From Pomphorhynchus laevis (taxonomy: Eukaryota; Acanthocephala; Palaeacanthocephala; Echinorhynchida; Pomphorhynchidae), in contig WNNJ02000725.1 of assembly GCA_012934845.2 (NCBI GenBank), positions 88,501 through 152,500 of the forward strand: DNA of 64,000 bases. Reading direction: 5' to 3'. The translations under genes and the position numbers were made by a program. Below, piece after piece: positions 52,332 to 63,765 of this stretch (position 1 is its first letter; each line of letters begins with the position of its first letter). Under the pieces are notes generated by a model. It worked only from the letters and a program-made list of their open reading frames with translations, did not search any database and was not told the origin of the DNA.

Positions 52332-52410
52332 GATTTTGCTGACATAAAATTGGTTTTACTGTGAGCAGACAAAACAGCTGGATGGCTATAGTCTTGCATG
52401 TCATAAAATG

Positions 52411-53914
52411 AAACAATCGAATAATTATTCGATTTAGAAATGCGAGTTTTTATTTTTATTCACATGTTCGAATCACGATGTTTCGATGTTGATTAAATTA
52501 ATACAATTTACCTTCTTTATAGTGTTTTGTTACGAAACAAGAGAGCGCATGACATAAAAATTTAATAATTAGAAGAACCTAAATAGTGTTCAAACTATAT
52601 TGGAACATGCTTGCGCGTTAGGAGTGCTCCTATGTTAATTGAGCTAAGAAATTATTTGATGAAGATGAGTGAAGTTGTATAGAGTATTGCGAGAGTGTTA
52701 ACAATTCAAATAGTGTTTTGATGAATTTTGGTCAATTTTAAATCCTGAAGGACAATCCGCATTTCGACCAGACAACATTTCCAACCGAATTCCACTATAT
52801 AATGCATATTAAAAAATGATCATAAATACTTTATTGAGCGAATTAAGCAAGCGGGAATATAATAGTATACATTATCAGCAGGTTACTTGTTTTGTAAGCC
52901 TTGGTTTTCACTATCCTACTACCTAAAATAGTCGTTTTCATAATGTTTTGAACATACTGTGCATCATTATTTTCCTCGTTCTTTCTCAATTGCCGCATTT
53001 CGTAACTTTTATTGTGAGATAATAAATTCAAAAAGACTACTAATATTACAGAGGAGATTGATTTTGACTCTTAAACAATAATTATACGCATCTTAACCGA
53101 GCAAGAAGCAATTTCACTGAAGTTGCTAGAAATTTCAACAAAATTTCACTGAATAATGCTTAACGAAACAGTGCCTGACTTCATGGAATTATGTGGATTT
53201 AACTAACTGGAATATTATGATACCTTTAAAAGAGTTGATGAACACAACGGTTGAATAAACGAATGGTCACCGTCCCAGTCTTTGTTTCGACTATCTGCCA
53301 CCTCAGTACCCAGCTTTAATAGTGTTTTTAGCATTTTTAGCGTTTCCTAGCTAGTTCTCTTATTATCGTATTTTTAATTTTATTTTGATATAACGAGTGC
53401 TTGAAAAAGTGCAGATATTTTTGCAGTTTGATTAGTTACTTACTCAGTATCAGCAGCCAAATTTGGTTGCATTGTATCTTTAATAAGTTCATGCAATCGA
53501 AATATTTTAACATATCTCATTTATCACTAGTGTGTGACGCCTAACGCTTTCACTTAATTTGTCGAAGTCATTTATTGTTTTTGTCACGTGAATCATTGCA
53601 TGTAGTATATATATAGTCTAGATGGTTTACTATGAACATATGCTGGTCACATATGACTGATTAGAGGTGAACTTTAATGCCCTCACTTGTTGAATTTTCC
53701 GCGATGAGAGTAGGTTGGAATGTTTTCAAAAATCAATTCGTACCTATAAAGCTTAAATGCATGCCTTTATTAAGTAATACGACATTTAGGAAAGAGATTA
53801 AAGCAAGCACCACGGATATGTTGTTTCCGTCCTGGCCTTTCACAAATCTTACTTTTGCGTGTTTGCAGTTACGATCGGTTTGTATTCCAGAAAGTCAAGT
53901 TTAAGGAATTATTG
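52411..53914. other. No gene recognised
   Basis: A+T-rich. Short open stretches at 52,843-53,031 (minus) and 53,677-53,904 (plus) have no motif I know. No RNA gene recognised. Confidence 0.5.
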
Positions 53915-54115
53915 GAGCTGGAATACAGAAAAGAAGAAATTTTTTGATATTGCGATTACTTCTGTTAGCATCTTCAGAAAATAAACTAATTTTGAATTAA
54001 CTAATTTTGAATTAAAATTCCCTAATTATGTAATTTTCTGAAGATGCTAACAGAATTTAAGGAAATATCAAAAAATTTATTTTCTTATTTGATCCAGCTC
54101 TAATAATTCTTTATC
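53915..54115. mobile_element. MITE-T copy (d), short complete form
   Basis: GAATTATTGGAGCTGGA at the left pairs with ATCCAGCTCTAATAATTC at the right. Inside, CTGTTAGCATCTTCAGAAAA pairs with its complement at 54,035. Arms of about 75-80 bases, with only about 40 bases between; there the phrase AACTAATTTTGAATT is duplicated. Length about 195 bases versus about 333 for copy (b). Confidence 0.75.
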
Positions 54116-55734
54116 AATAATAAATCATTATCAACTATTGAAAATCAAATTTAGTTAAATACTTATTGAAGAAATTATTTCAACCCGAAATTGTCTCATC
54201 TGAGTAAATAAATATTCTGCTAATTCAAAGATAATATATAGCTCGTCTATATAATTTATTTGTGTTAGGCAATTCATAATGTTAGGCAATTCCGCCATAA
54301 CTGCTCTGCCTTGTATATTAATAAATAATAATATTATTTATAATATAATTTAATAATATATATTATAATTATATTATATCATTATATATTTGTATATTTA
54401 TATACTTATTAATTATATATACTTTATATATAAAGTATATACTATATACTTTATATCGTATACTTAGTATATACTATATATAGTATACTATATATAGTAT
54501 ACTTATAGTTAAAGTTAATACGTATATTATTATATTTCGTAATGCCAAGACAAGTGTTTGGCCGATTATGATAATACCGATCTAAGTAATAAATTCTAAC
54601 AAAAATACCATGTTTAAATATGCCATGTTTTTATTTTACCGTATATACCGTATAGAAAGTTTTTTTCTGAGTGTACGCCTCATCCATTTTACCGTACCGC
54701 TGTCGAATATCGTCGTTGGGCACATGGTTGAAGCGAGTTACTCCACTGGTTTAACTCATCATCTTAGTCTCCATCACAGCGATGTGATTTTGAGCTTGTA
54801 AGTAGACGTGTTCATTAAGTTGAGATAGCGACGAAATTTTCAGTACTCCTCCTGATCGGGATGTCGCAAGGTCTATCACAAGAAGGGTTTCCGCGTTTAG
54901 CTCATCCCACAGTTGGGTTTACTGCGGGGAGTTTCCAGGGGCGCCACGAGAAGAAACGGTCACACCCCCTATGCTAAATTTTTTATGTTAATATTTTTAA
55001 ATACCTGCTAAGCACCTGCTTGCAGATGTTGATCAGACCACGACGTTATTGAATTTGTATTTTTTAATGGACTAACGTTATTATTTTAGTATTCATAACT
55101 TTTTCGAAATTAATATATAAATATTTGAATGATATAAATGCACTAGATATTTAGCGTTATAGATTTGTTTTAAAATCAAGATGATAAACATTTGTACGGC
55201 GGAGTAATGACGACATCCTCAACAGATTTGCTATTTGATTATGCCCGATGTCTCTCTCGGTCAAACTGCCTTGATGATGTAAGATTACTATTGATTAATA
55301 ACGATTTTTAAATATTTTTTATTGTTTTACTCTGTCATTAAATTTTTTAATTACTCTATTTGTTAAAACTTTTATTTTAAGAATTAAGAATAAATTATTA
55401 TAATATTTTATGTTATAATGATTATATTATAAATTGTTATAAACCATTTATTAATTACCATTTATTCTTGATTAATTTTAACATTATATTATATATATTT
55501 ACTATTTTATTTAATTAATATTTATTATTAAATATTTATATTTTATTTATTATTCATTAATATTATACATTGTTTATTTATAATTATATTAGAATATTAT
55601 TTATTGATATGAAATAAAAATAAAATAAAAATATTGAATATTAATATTTTTTAATTTGTAATCTTTTAATTTGTATTTTTGATTTTATCTGGAATTACTT
55701 AAAATAAGCCATTTAATAGCTTTCTCTCAGGGCG
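54116..55734. other. A+T-rich, with TA-palindromic stretch
   Basis: 54,280-54,540 is built of TATA palindromes (ATATACTTTATATATAAAGT; CTATATATAGTATA repeated). 54,650-54,970 is less A+T-rich (GGGGAGTTTCCAGGGGCGCC) but no ORF is recognised. The rest is low-complexity A+T. Confidence 0.55.
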
Positions 55735-55870
55735 TCATACGTCATGATTGTCATACGTCATGTTGGACTAGAAAGCAAAGACGCCATTGATAGAGCCAAA
55801 TGGAGGCAACTCTCAAAAGCAGCGGGCCCCCTCCCTACACGGGAAAGACGCTAAAGAAAAAGAAGAATAG
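55735..55870 (+). pseudogene. C-terminal remnant of an RTE/R1-like LINE
   Basis: Reads LESKDAIDRAKWRQLSKAAG then PLPTRERR, the D-R-x-x-W-R-x-x-x-x-x-A pattern that ends ORF2 of many arthropod LINEs. GTCATACGTCAT is repeated just ahead of it. Only about 35 codons. Confidence 0.35.
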
Positions 55871-56699
55871 CTTTCTCTCAATTGCATTTGTATTTTGTAT
55901 ACAATAAACTAAGAATACGATAAAAATCTTAAAGAATTTATTTTTAAAATTAATTTTCTCAGTTTTTTAAAAGTGGATTACTATTTTCACACAATTTTTA
56001 AATCAACGTAATCGAAGTTGTTCATTATTTATTAAAAACTTTTGCTAAAAAAATGTTGAGCAAAAGTTTGTTTACAATAACTTTTGAACCAACAATTTGT
56101 TTTATGTTTTTTCTTTTTTTATAAAATTGGCATTTAAAGTCAAAATTAAATAATTTTAATATTATTTAATATTATTTAATATTATTTTTAATATTTTAAT
56201 ATTAATAAATTTTAAGTTTAAGATAATTTAAATAATAATCAGATTATGATAACTTCGGGAGCTAATAAGCGTCAGTTTCATAATTAAAATTTAATTGAGG
56301 ATATTTAGAAGATATATTTAAGTAATCCATTATCTTGAATTTAGTATATGCTAATTTATAGGAACAAAGCAAAACCAAAGAGCTGACTATGGTCTTTGGT
56401 TTTGGTCATGTGGCGGGCATTTGTAATATGTTATAAATTTCTTACCAGAAATATGACCAGCCATCAAAACTTTCGTCTTTATTTGACTGTCACTTTTGGT
56501 TCAAGAAAAATGTAATTGAATGTATGTTACATCGTTGCGGTCACTTAATCTAGAAGGTAATGTTATAGCTTGAGCACTTGCTTTATGAATAACGCTTTTT
56601 TGATATCCACAGCTATTCAACATGGTTTTTGTGTAGTCTTTCTTTGTGTGCTAGCTCATCTGTACTGCATAACTTATGTGTTATGTAAAACATAGCGAT
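55871..56699. other. No gene recognised
   Basis: A+T-rich with TTTAATATTA repeats near 56,150. Nothing recognised. Confidence 0.5.
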
Positions 56700-56715
56700 C
56701 ACTAGATAATTTCCA

Positions 56716-57200
56716 CTATTCAGAGCCGAATGAGTTATATGATGTCAGCTCAAGTATTATATCTGGTTTTCTGTTGACACTAGTATAAATAGTGTCATCA
56801 TAAATATACAAATAAACATTTAGAAGCCCATTTTCTAAATTATTACTTGTTGAAACATTCGACTGGATCGATTCATCCATACTATTTAAGATATCATTTA
56901 TGAATATGAAATCAAAGGCACTCGACCTGAAAACCAGTACATCGTCTACATATATGCGCCAGTACAAAACGTTATCCAATTTATGTAGATGATTGACTTT
57001 CCAGTCTCTCATGTAACTCTCAGCCAAAGTAGGTGCATGAAGATTAACCATAGACCATGCAACTGGTCATACACCCTTTCTTCAAACTGAAAGTAAGCTT
57101 GTAGCTTATGTTAATAAGTTCACACCAACTCTCAACAGGAAGATTTCAAGATTTATTGGACTGAGCTAGTATATCCGCCGCTAGGGTCACATCATTTGCA
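56716..57200 (-). pseudogene. PLE RT fragment, third lineage
   Basis: Minus strand: FEERVYDQLHGL, a frameshift near 57,055, then LHAPTLAESYMRDWKVNH, YWRIYVDDVLVFRSSAFDF (motif C, YVDD), DESIQSNVSTSNNLENGLLN and VNRKPDIILELTSYNSFGSE. The pattern (…QLHG-(L)PM…LAE…, YVDD, NRKP) is PLE RT motifs B to E. Motif B is damaged. Sequence differs from both the Naiad and the 7-9 kb PLE. Confidence 0.65.
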
Positions 57201-57311
57201 AAGCATACACTTTATAAAAGAGATTTGATATCTGCTTTCATTATTATACTAATCTTAATAATAGATAATATGTTATGTTATCCCTAATAATAGAGGGAAT
57301 AGTTATTTAAG

Positions 57312-57473
57312 TATAAAGTTATTACAGGAACAAAGAAGCAGGAAAAATTATCCTTTATTTGATAAAAATTCTATATTTCGAAAGCTCCTGCTATCATCAT
57401 CAGGATTACAAATATAGAATTTTTATCAAATAAAGGATAATTTATGCTTCTTTGTTCCTGTAATAACTTTATA
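57312..57473. repeat. Long inverted repeat with hammerhead-like loop
   Basis: Arms of about 65 bases (57,312-57,378 and 57,410-57,473), imperfect only near GCAGGAAAAATTATCC, around a loop of about 30 bases. On the minus strand the loop reads CTGATGA (57,403-57,397), AGC-AGGA-GCT and CGAAA (57,380-57,376), the conserved core of a hammerhead ribozyme. Hammerhead motifs in the pseudo-LTRs of canonical PLEs are established, and PLE RT lies 110 bases downstream on that strand. Confidence 0.55.
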
Positions 57474-57737
57474 TTTGAAATGGCAGAAAATTATGGTTTT
57501 AGTATTTATTGGTTATTTAAGTCACTAGCATAAACATTTTTGATTACTAACTACTTACAAGTTTTCCTTTCAGTTACAGATTTTTTCTGTCAGTTTCAGA
57601 TTTTTCCTGTCATTTCCGCTCGCTACGCTCGCGGATTGAGCCTTATATCTCGATGAGCTCATATATATCGTCTCGCAGCGCTCGCTGATGAGGTGCAGTA
57701 GCAAATCTAACAGCTAGTCAAACACACAAAGACGTTA

Positions 57738-58608
57738 ATGGGAGGACGTAAAAAACAGCTAAAAACGACACCAAATATGCATCACTGCAAGTACAGTGCT
57801 CGACACACGACTGAAGCGTCTGGACAACAATCGCCTGCGACAATAATTAGTCTAAAGAATACTTCCTATGTGATTTTGTACCAACAAACTAATCCGCAAC
57901 CTCTTCAATAAGCACACATCAACATCCAACACGTCAGATTAAACTACCCCCGTCGTTTCCAATGTCCTTTCTCCACCCGCCGACCCTGCCACCATATACA
58001 GTTCCCATCCCATGTCATGTTCACTCCCCGACATCCCCGTCCCGTACTTCCTGTCTCGTTTATCAATAACCTACATCCATCAATCAAAATCACCTCCACC
58101 AACCTCCACGATCATTCCTCTCATAACCTTTACTCACATCGCTTGCCACCCTCTTTATTATTATATTCTAGGTCTCCCATCGTCAAATTAACTTCCTCCA
58201 AATTCTCAACTGCCAGCTCTCCTATCGTGATCTCACCCACTCAAGTCATTCGTCCTCCTTTACGGAAACGCTTTCCTTTCTCGCGATCGTTGCAATATAG
58301 TAACTAATATCTCTCCTACCATTTCCTTATCACCACAAGCACGTCTCTACCACGATGTTTCCGCCTTCAGATCCATCATCTCGTCTCTATTTCCCGCGAA
58401 TAAACCATCGTTTTTCAACGACATCTCTCCTGTCGCATTCATCCGCCTAAACAAATCCTCTCAATCTAATCCTGATAAGCCCACTCTCCTGTTAATTGTT
58501 TTCTAGCATCACTATCACGCGTCCTTTGTCCTCTCTCAACGATTTAAACTCATGTCATCTTCAACCACTCGAATTTTCTCCGATCGCGACCCTTCTGAAA
58601 TCGCTTAA
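57738..58608 (+). pseudogene. LINE-A4 ORF1 remnant
   Basis: MGGRKKQLKT at the start, then the finger in a shifted frame (LQVQCSTHD, stop in place of Cys, SVWTTIAC, YFLCDF). Later PPLRKRFPFSRS with a shift, VSAFRSIISSLF-like and FIRLNKSSQSNP pieces, and SSTTRIFSDRDPSEIA. Broken throughout. Confidence 0.65.
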
Positions 58609-58721
58609 CTCTTTTCTGCCCGCATAGAAAAACACAGTTGCGAGGAAAACGGTGAAATATCTTTCTCCATCCTAAAGCTAGACGGAAATTTTCAAGTTGT
58701 CCACAGCCTCACCAACATTCG

Positions 58722-61226
58722 ATGGAGCTCCATCTCCTCTATTTGTCTTCTCAGCTAGCCCCTTTCAACACTACACACGATTTCCGCCTCGGCCTCCGCA
58801 ACACTAAATATATTCTCCATAAATCCGATATTATCCTCAACCTATTCATCAAGCAATACATCGATCTCTTCTGCCTCACCGAATCTTGGCACTCCGATTC
58901 CGATGACCTCTCCATTCACCGTTTCCTCTTTGCCAGTTGCTCACTAGTCGAATCCGCCCGCCCCCTAGGCTCATCGCATTCTAAATTCTCTAATCATAGC
59001 GTCATTGTCGCTTTCGCCCGGAAATCATTCCCCCTTTCAATCCTTGCTCTTTTAAATTGCTCAATTGTCGTTCTTCTAGCCCGATCACTCTGGATCTCGG
59101 CATTTATACAATCCTGATTTATCTGCTCCTACCTCCTTATTTGTTACCGAACTCAATGACCTCCTTTCCTATTGTTCTTTGTTCTACATTTCTTCACTCG
59201 TTCTTGGCGACTTCAACATTTGCCTCGACCGCCCCTTTTCCACCGATTCCATCCGGTTCATCAACATTCTATCCAACTACAATTACAAACTCATCTTCAC
59301 TGCCCCCCCCACACACATATATCCTTGGCGGGGCACTCGACATTATCGCTGTCCCCGATCGTTTTGCTGACTATACCTCACTGTCGATCTCTGATCATGA
59401 TCTATTTAATCACTTTCTCGTCACCCTTGATTTATCTTCCAACCAATCCACGCTTTACACACCTACCATCCTACGTCGCCCTTGGAGAAATCTTGACGTT
59501 CCCGTATTCCGCTCCGCCTCACTTAAATCGACTCTATCGTATCCCACAATAGCATCTTCCTCTCCTCACGATCTTGCCTTTCTTTTCGACTTTGAACTCA
59601 CATCCACCCTCGATCTTCTCTTGCCCTACGAGCCTCACCTTCACCGTCGCATGTTTCGTGCCGCATGGTTTGATATCCAATGCCTACTCTCAAAGCGTTG
59701 ACTTCGTCATGCTTTTCGAGTATATCACCGCTCTCTCAGACATAATATCTGCTCGCTCACTCAGTCTTTCCTGATTCTTATTGCTCTTCGCCGGCTCATC
59801 TCTACCTTCTACTTACCAAATGCAACTCCTTATGGCAGCATAAAATCAACACTTCATTAAACTCTAACTCTCTCTGGCATACTTCTAATTCAATCTTATC
59901 TCGCTCCTCTTCGTTTTGCAACATCAATCCCCATGATTATTCGTAATTTCTTCTTACCAAAGTATCTACGTTGCTCTCTCACAACCCCTTGTCCATTCCA
60001 TCTCACTGTTACTCGCCTCGCCTCATCCTCCCGAAACTCTTTCATATTCTCCCTGTCTCACCTGCTGAAGTCTTATATGTACCCACGTTATTGCCCAACG
60101 AAACCTCATCTGTCGATCCCCTACCTACCCCCATACTTAAATCCATATCTCATCGATATCCCCTTTCCTCACCACCTTGTTTAACTCGTCCATCCGCAGT
60201 TGTATCTTTCCATCACACTAGAAATTCGCCATTGTTCGTCCCCTCCTTTAGAAACAATCGCTCGACCCCTCAGATTCTTCTTGCTATCGCCCCATTTCAC
60301 TCCTCTCTACTCCTTCTAAGCTCGTAGAGCCCCTTCTCTTAACACAGATCAACGTTTATCTATCTTCATCTAATCTGTAGCCTCATATATAATCCGCTTT
60401 CTGCTTTAATCACTTCACAGAAGTCGCCTGCATGAAAGTTTACAACGACCTACTCATTTCTCGTGACGGGGCTCTGTATAGTGTTCTCATATCCCTCGAC
60501 CTCTCCTCCGCCTTCGACATTGTCGATCACTCCATCTTCCTTTCTCGCCTTCGTTATGATTTGTATCATATCTATCCGACCGCTCTTTTCGCGTCTGTTC
60601 AAATTCATAATTCTCCCCTCCCATCCCTATTATCTGCGGTGTCCCACAGGGTTTAGTCTTAGGTCGACTGCTTTTCTCTCTTCTACTTAGCGATATCTCT
60701 CCGTTTATAAAACCTTACCCCTTTACGTCATGCAATACGCCGATGACATCCTAATCTATGCTCATGCGCCCGCCCATCGCATACACGATATCACCATTTC
60801 TGCCTCAAACTGTCTTTCTTCTATCTACAAATGTCTCTATCATCTTCATCTCGTTCTAAACCCAGACAATTCTAAAATAATGTGGATCATCCCCCGTCAA
60901 CCTAACATATCTCCTCCCCCTGTATATTTTGTCTCATCAATCATCCCCGTAGTCCACAATCTCACTTTCTTAGGATTCTATTTCGATGATTACTTTTTCC
61001 TTTAACCCTTTTTCCGCCACAAGGTCCGCTCATCTAACTTAATTCTCCGTGACATCCGCCGTATTCGCTCCCTTTCGACTTCCGTTCCTGTATGTCTCTT
61101 TCATCGCTTCTCTTCCCTAAAATCGATTAATGCCTCAGACTATTTGCTAATTCTCCAAAATCCATAATCCTACCCCTACAACGAATAATCAACACCGCCG
61201 TTCGAGTGCTCTTTCGTCTCCGTGAG
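58722..61226 (+). pseudogene. LINE-A4 ORF2: endonuclease and RT remnant
   Basis: ATG at 58,722 in the ORF1 overlap. FRLGLRNTKYILHKSDI, FCLTESWHSDSDDLSIHR (catalytic Glu), LGDFNICLDRP, SISDHDLFNHFLVTLDL (Asp-His pair altered), FDIQCLLSKR. The RT is shredded: MKVYNDLLISRD, LISLDLSSAFDIVDHSI (motif A), CGVPQG-like remains with a stop, MQYADDILIYAHAPAHRIHD (motif C intact), LNPDNSKIMWIIPRQ, and LTFLGFYFDD. More decayed than LINE-A2. Confidence 0.75.
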
Positions 61227-61230
61227 GTTG

Positions 61231-62339
61231 ATTCTGTTCAATGCATTCATGTATTGTTCTTGATGCTTATTCACGATAGGTAATTTGTTCATATTATTCT
61301 GAGCGATGAACGACTTCCGATAACTCAAAAAAAACTTTATTAGAAGATTTAAATTGTGTTTAATGTTTGAATTGTATTTTGGATAAACTAAAATTCATTT
61401 TCTTTTCATTCCCTTTTGTTTTATTCCAATCCACAAATAACTTTGATCGCATCGTTTATCTTATTGTTTATTTCTAGTGCGATCTGTTGTTATCACTGGC
61501 CCCCGATGTTGACATTCCATTTTCTCAAGTGTCCGATTCATCACGAAAAGCATTACTTGCCATCTGTTTGGCCTGCTGTGAAGCCGAAAATCAACTTATT
61601 GTAGCGCATTAAAATAAAATATTTTGTTTTTTATCATTGTACCTAGGTTCAAAAGCACTTACTCCCCTATCTTCTATCCTTCACTTGTGTACTGCACAAA
61701 TTCAATTATACACAACTGAATAACATTTATGCTGGTTGCAAACCATACGGTGAGTGCGATTTTATCGATGGTGTGTCAGTGGATAAATTTGAAGTTACTA
61801 AATAATTTGCATATTAAAAATATACAAAGTTATGTGAAATACTAAACTTGTTTGACTTTGAAACGTTACTTTGTTCTAAAATTTACAATTTCGTAAGACA
61901 GAGTTTATAGACAAATCATACGATCTTGTTTAAACATTAATTATGGATTCGTTGCAAATTTGAATAATTGTAGAATCTGTCTCCTTAAATAAATCATTGG
62001 GCAGGATATAAATTAATCTGGATTAAGATACATTTATGTAGATTCATATAAAAATAAAATTAATATGAAATATTAATTATTTATATTAATATTTATATTG
62101 TAATATAATATAATATTTATATTATATTTATATCAATATTTATATTTATAAAACTTAAAAATGTAATTTTAATAATGAAATAATTAAATATATTTTACTT
62201 AAATCTATGTACGATAGTGGACATTTTTGCTATATATGTATTTATAAGGATTGAATGTAATTCATATTTTCGTACAATTAATATATAATTTAGTTATAAC
62301 TGAAAGGATAAAGATTTTAAGGTTATGAGGGATAAAATT
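61231..62339. other. No gene recognised
   Basis: A+T-rich. An open stretch at 61,416-61,604 is not recognised. 62,050-62,160 is TTTATATTA low complexity. Confidence 0.5.
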
Positions 62340-62765
62340 TATAAGGTTTATGACCGAAAGGATAAGATCTCGGATACAGGCGATCGTAATGAGACTCCTT
62401 CGCGGCGTGATCGGCCTTAGCGTTAGAGATAAGATTTGGAATTCGGTCATCCGGAATGGACTTGAAGTAAAGTCGCTGCTTCTCCACATCGAAGAACGTC
62501 AGTTGAGGTGGCTAGGACACGTTCTAATTATGTCTAGGGATCGCCTTCCTCTGGGGTTTTCATCCGGCTCTCTGGAAAGAGACCTCTAGGTAGACCTTGA
62601 TACCGGTGGAGCGATCAAATCTCGAAACTAGCCGAAGACAGCCTTGTGCTATCTGAAAGAGAACTCTGGTTTGTCGCTCAGGATCGCTATGTTTGGAGTA
62701 GTTTGGTTCGTGCACTGACTACACGAATCGACACCCGCGCCAGTGATCGACAGGAAAAATCTTAT
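62340..62765 (+). pseudogene. C-terminal remnant of a LINE ORF2 (R1/RTE-like)
   Basis: MTERIRSRIQAIVMRLLRGV, VRDKIWNSVIRNGLEVKSLL, EERQLRWLGHVLIMSRDRLP, then a shift to GKRPLGRP, a stop, YRWSDQISKLAEDSLVLSER and WSSLVRALTTRIDTRAS. The R-L-R-W-x-G-H ... G-R-P-x-x-R-W order is the classic C-terminal end of many LINE ORF2 proteins. No upstream RT. Broken by one frameshift and one stop. Confidence 0.6.
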
Positions 62766-63690
62766 ACTTTATTTTTTTTCTTGTCGAGAAATTGTTGTTG
62801 TTTTATAATTTAGTAATTTAGTTACACTTTGATACTAAGCAGAAATCAGAGAAATAAAACATCCAACTATATTTCGAATAACTACCGTCAATTTAAACGA
62901 AAAATAATCGCTTAATTTATTTTGCATCGTTTCTACTGGCGTTAACTTACTCTTATCTTATTTTTGTTAATCAAATATATTTCTTTACATTTTATTTGAA
63001 TTAGCGTCATTTTTTATCAACCATTAAAAATATAATTGAATTGAAAATGTTTTTAATCATCATAAATTGTAAAACTGTAGAGATAAAATGGCATCCTAGC
63101 AAATCAAACGTTCAAATGTTGTTTGTGGTTTGTTATAATTTTTAATTTTTTTTCTTTTAGTGAAAGCAATTACGAAATTTGTCTTGATAAATTAAAAATT
63201 AATAGTGCATTCCCAAGTGTCTGCGATGTGGTGGCACATCGCAGACACTTGGGATGCATTTACAATTTTCAACATCATTCAAAACATTAGTTTATTATTA
63301 TTGAAATATCAAATTATTTTATATTTTCAAATTCAACAATTGCTTCGACTCTTAATATGTGCAGAAATTGCAAAATTCAAAAATCGATTTACATGTAGAC
63401 TGACATTTAATATAAACTTTAATAAAACTTGCTTTAGCTTTTAGGACATGCAATAGAATACAACATTTATGTTATTGCACAACAAATTTAAGCAACAATT
63501 CCAAATATTATTTTTTTTACAATCTGTAACTGATAATATGATAATTTAAAATATTAAATTATTAATTTATGATAAATTATCCTTTATGATAATTTAAAAG
63601 ACATTTTTTAAATTATCATAGGAACAACCTTTTGTTTTGATTATTTTATATTCTCAACAAAATATTAAAATAAGTAAAGCATCGGAAAAA
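62766..63690. other. A+T-rich, no gene; contains one palindrome
   Basis: Only the palindrome at 63,207-63,258 stands out. The open stretch downstream of it (to 63,444) has no motif. Confidence 0.5.
63207..63258. repeat. Near-perfect palindrome, 20-bp perfect stem
   Basis: TCCCAAGTGTCTGCGATGTG (63,211-63,230), loop GTGG, exact complement (63,235-63,254). TGCAT outside the stem also pairs, with one base bulged. Too perfect and too short in the loop for a usual animal pre-miRNA. Confidence 0.85.
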
Positions 63691-63694
63691 CATC

Positions 63695-63765
63695 AATTTT
63701 TTCTGATGGAGCTAGAAGTAGCTAGCGAAATATAAATAAATTTGTATCTTGCTGATCCTGGCTCA
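63695..63765. mobile_element. MITE-T copy (e), diverged end
   Basis: TTTTTTCTGATGGAGCTAG, AGTAGCTAGCGAAATATAAA and TTGCTGATCCTGGCTC line up in order with a MITE-T end (TTTTCTGAAGATGCTAACAG; TAGCGAAATATC; TTTGATCCAGCTC). Low similarity. 63,766-64,000 holds nothing recognised. Confidence 0.35.

Larger units (their letters stand above)
42890..52410 (+). mobile_element. LINE-F, interrupted by LINE-G (and LINE-I) and LINE-D'
   Basis: Same family as LINE-H. Parts: 42,890-44,754; 50,598-50,892; 51,156-52,410. The first gap (44,755-50,597) is LINE-G with LINE-I in its tail, flanked by ATATCAA at 44,748-44,754 and 50,598-50,604. The second gap is a 3' fragment of LINE-D on the minus strand, with about 55 bases of LINE-F lost. 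The 3' end is near 52,410 (AACAGCTGGATGGCTATAGT). Removing inserts gives about 3.4 kb. Confidence 0.8.
57565..61230 (+). mobile_element. LINE-A4, nearly full-length but decayed
   Basis: 5' module at 57,570-57,633 (repeats with CAGTTWCAGATTTTT, then GCTCGCTACGCTCGCGG), ORF1 from about 57,738, ORF2 from 58,722, ending near 61,226 in the RT C-terminal part (TAVRVLFRLRE). The 3' end and hairpin are absent. Many stops and frameshifts, one at the C-run near 59,305. Confidence 0.8.

Noticed and set aside
52460-52500. tRNA-like T-loop (GTTCGAATCA)
   Set aside because: No matching acceptor, D or anticodon arms around it.
54280-54540. Complex TA palindromes as a possible replication origin or structured RNA
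   Set aside because: Low-complexity TA sequence forms palindromes by chance; no second line of evidence.
61416-61604. Sixty-two-codon frame
   Set aside because: No motif, no homologous copy in the window and a composition like the flanks.
63207-63258. Pre-miRNA
   Set aside because: Perfect 20-bp stem with a 4-base loop is too short and too perfect for a standard animal pre-miRNA.
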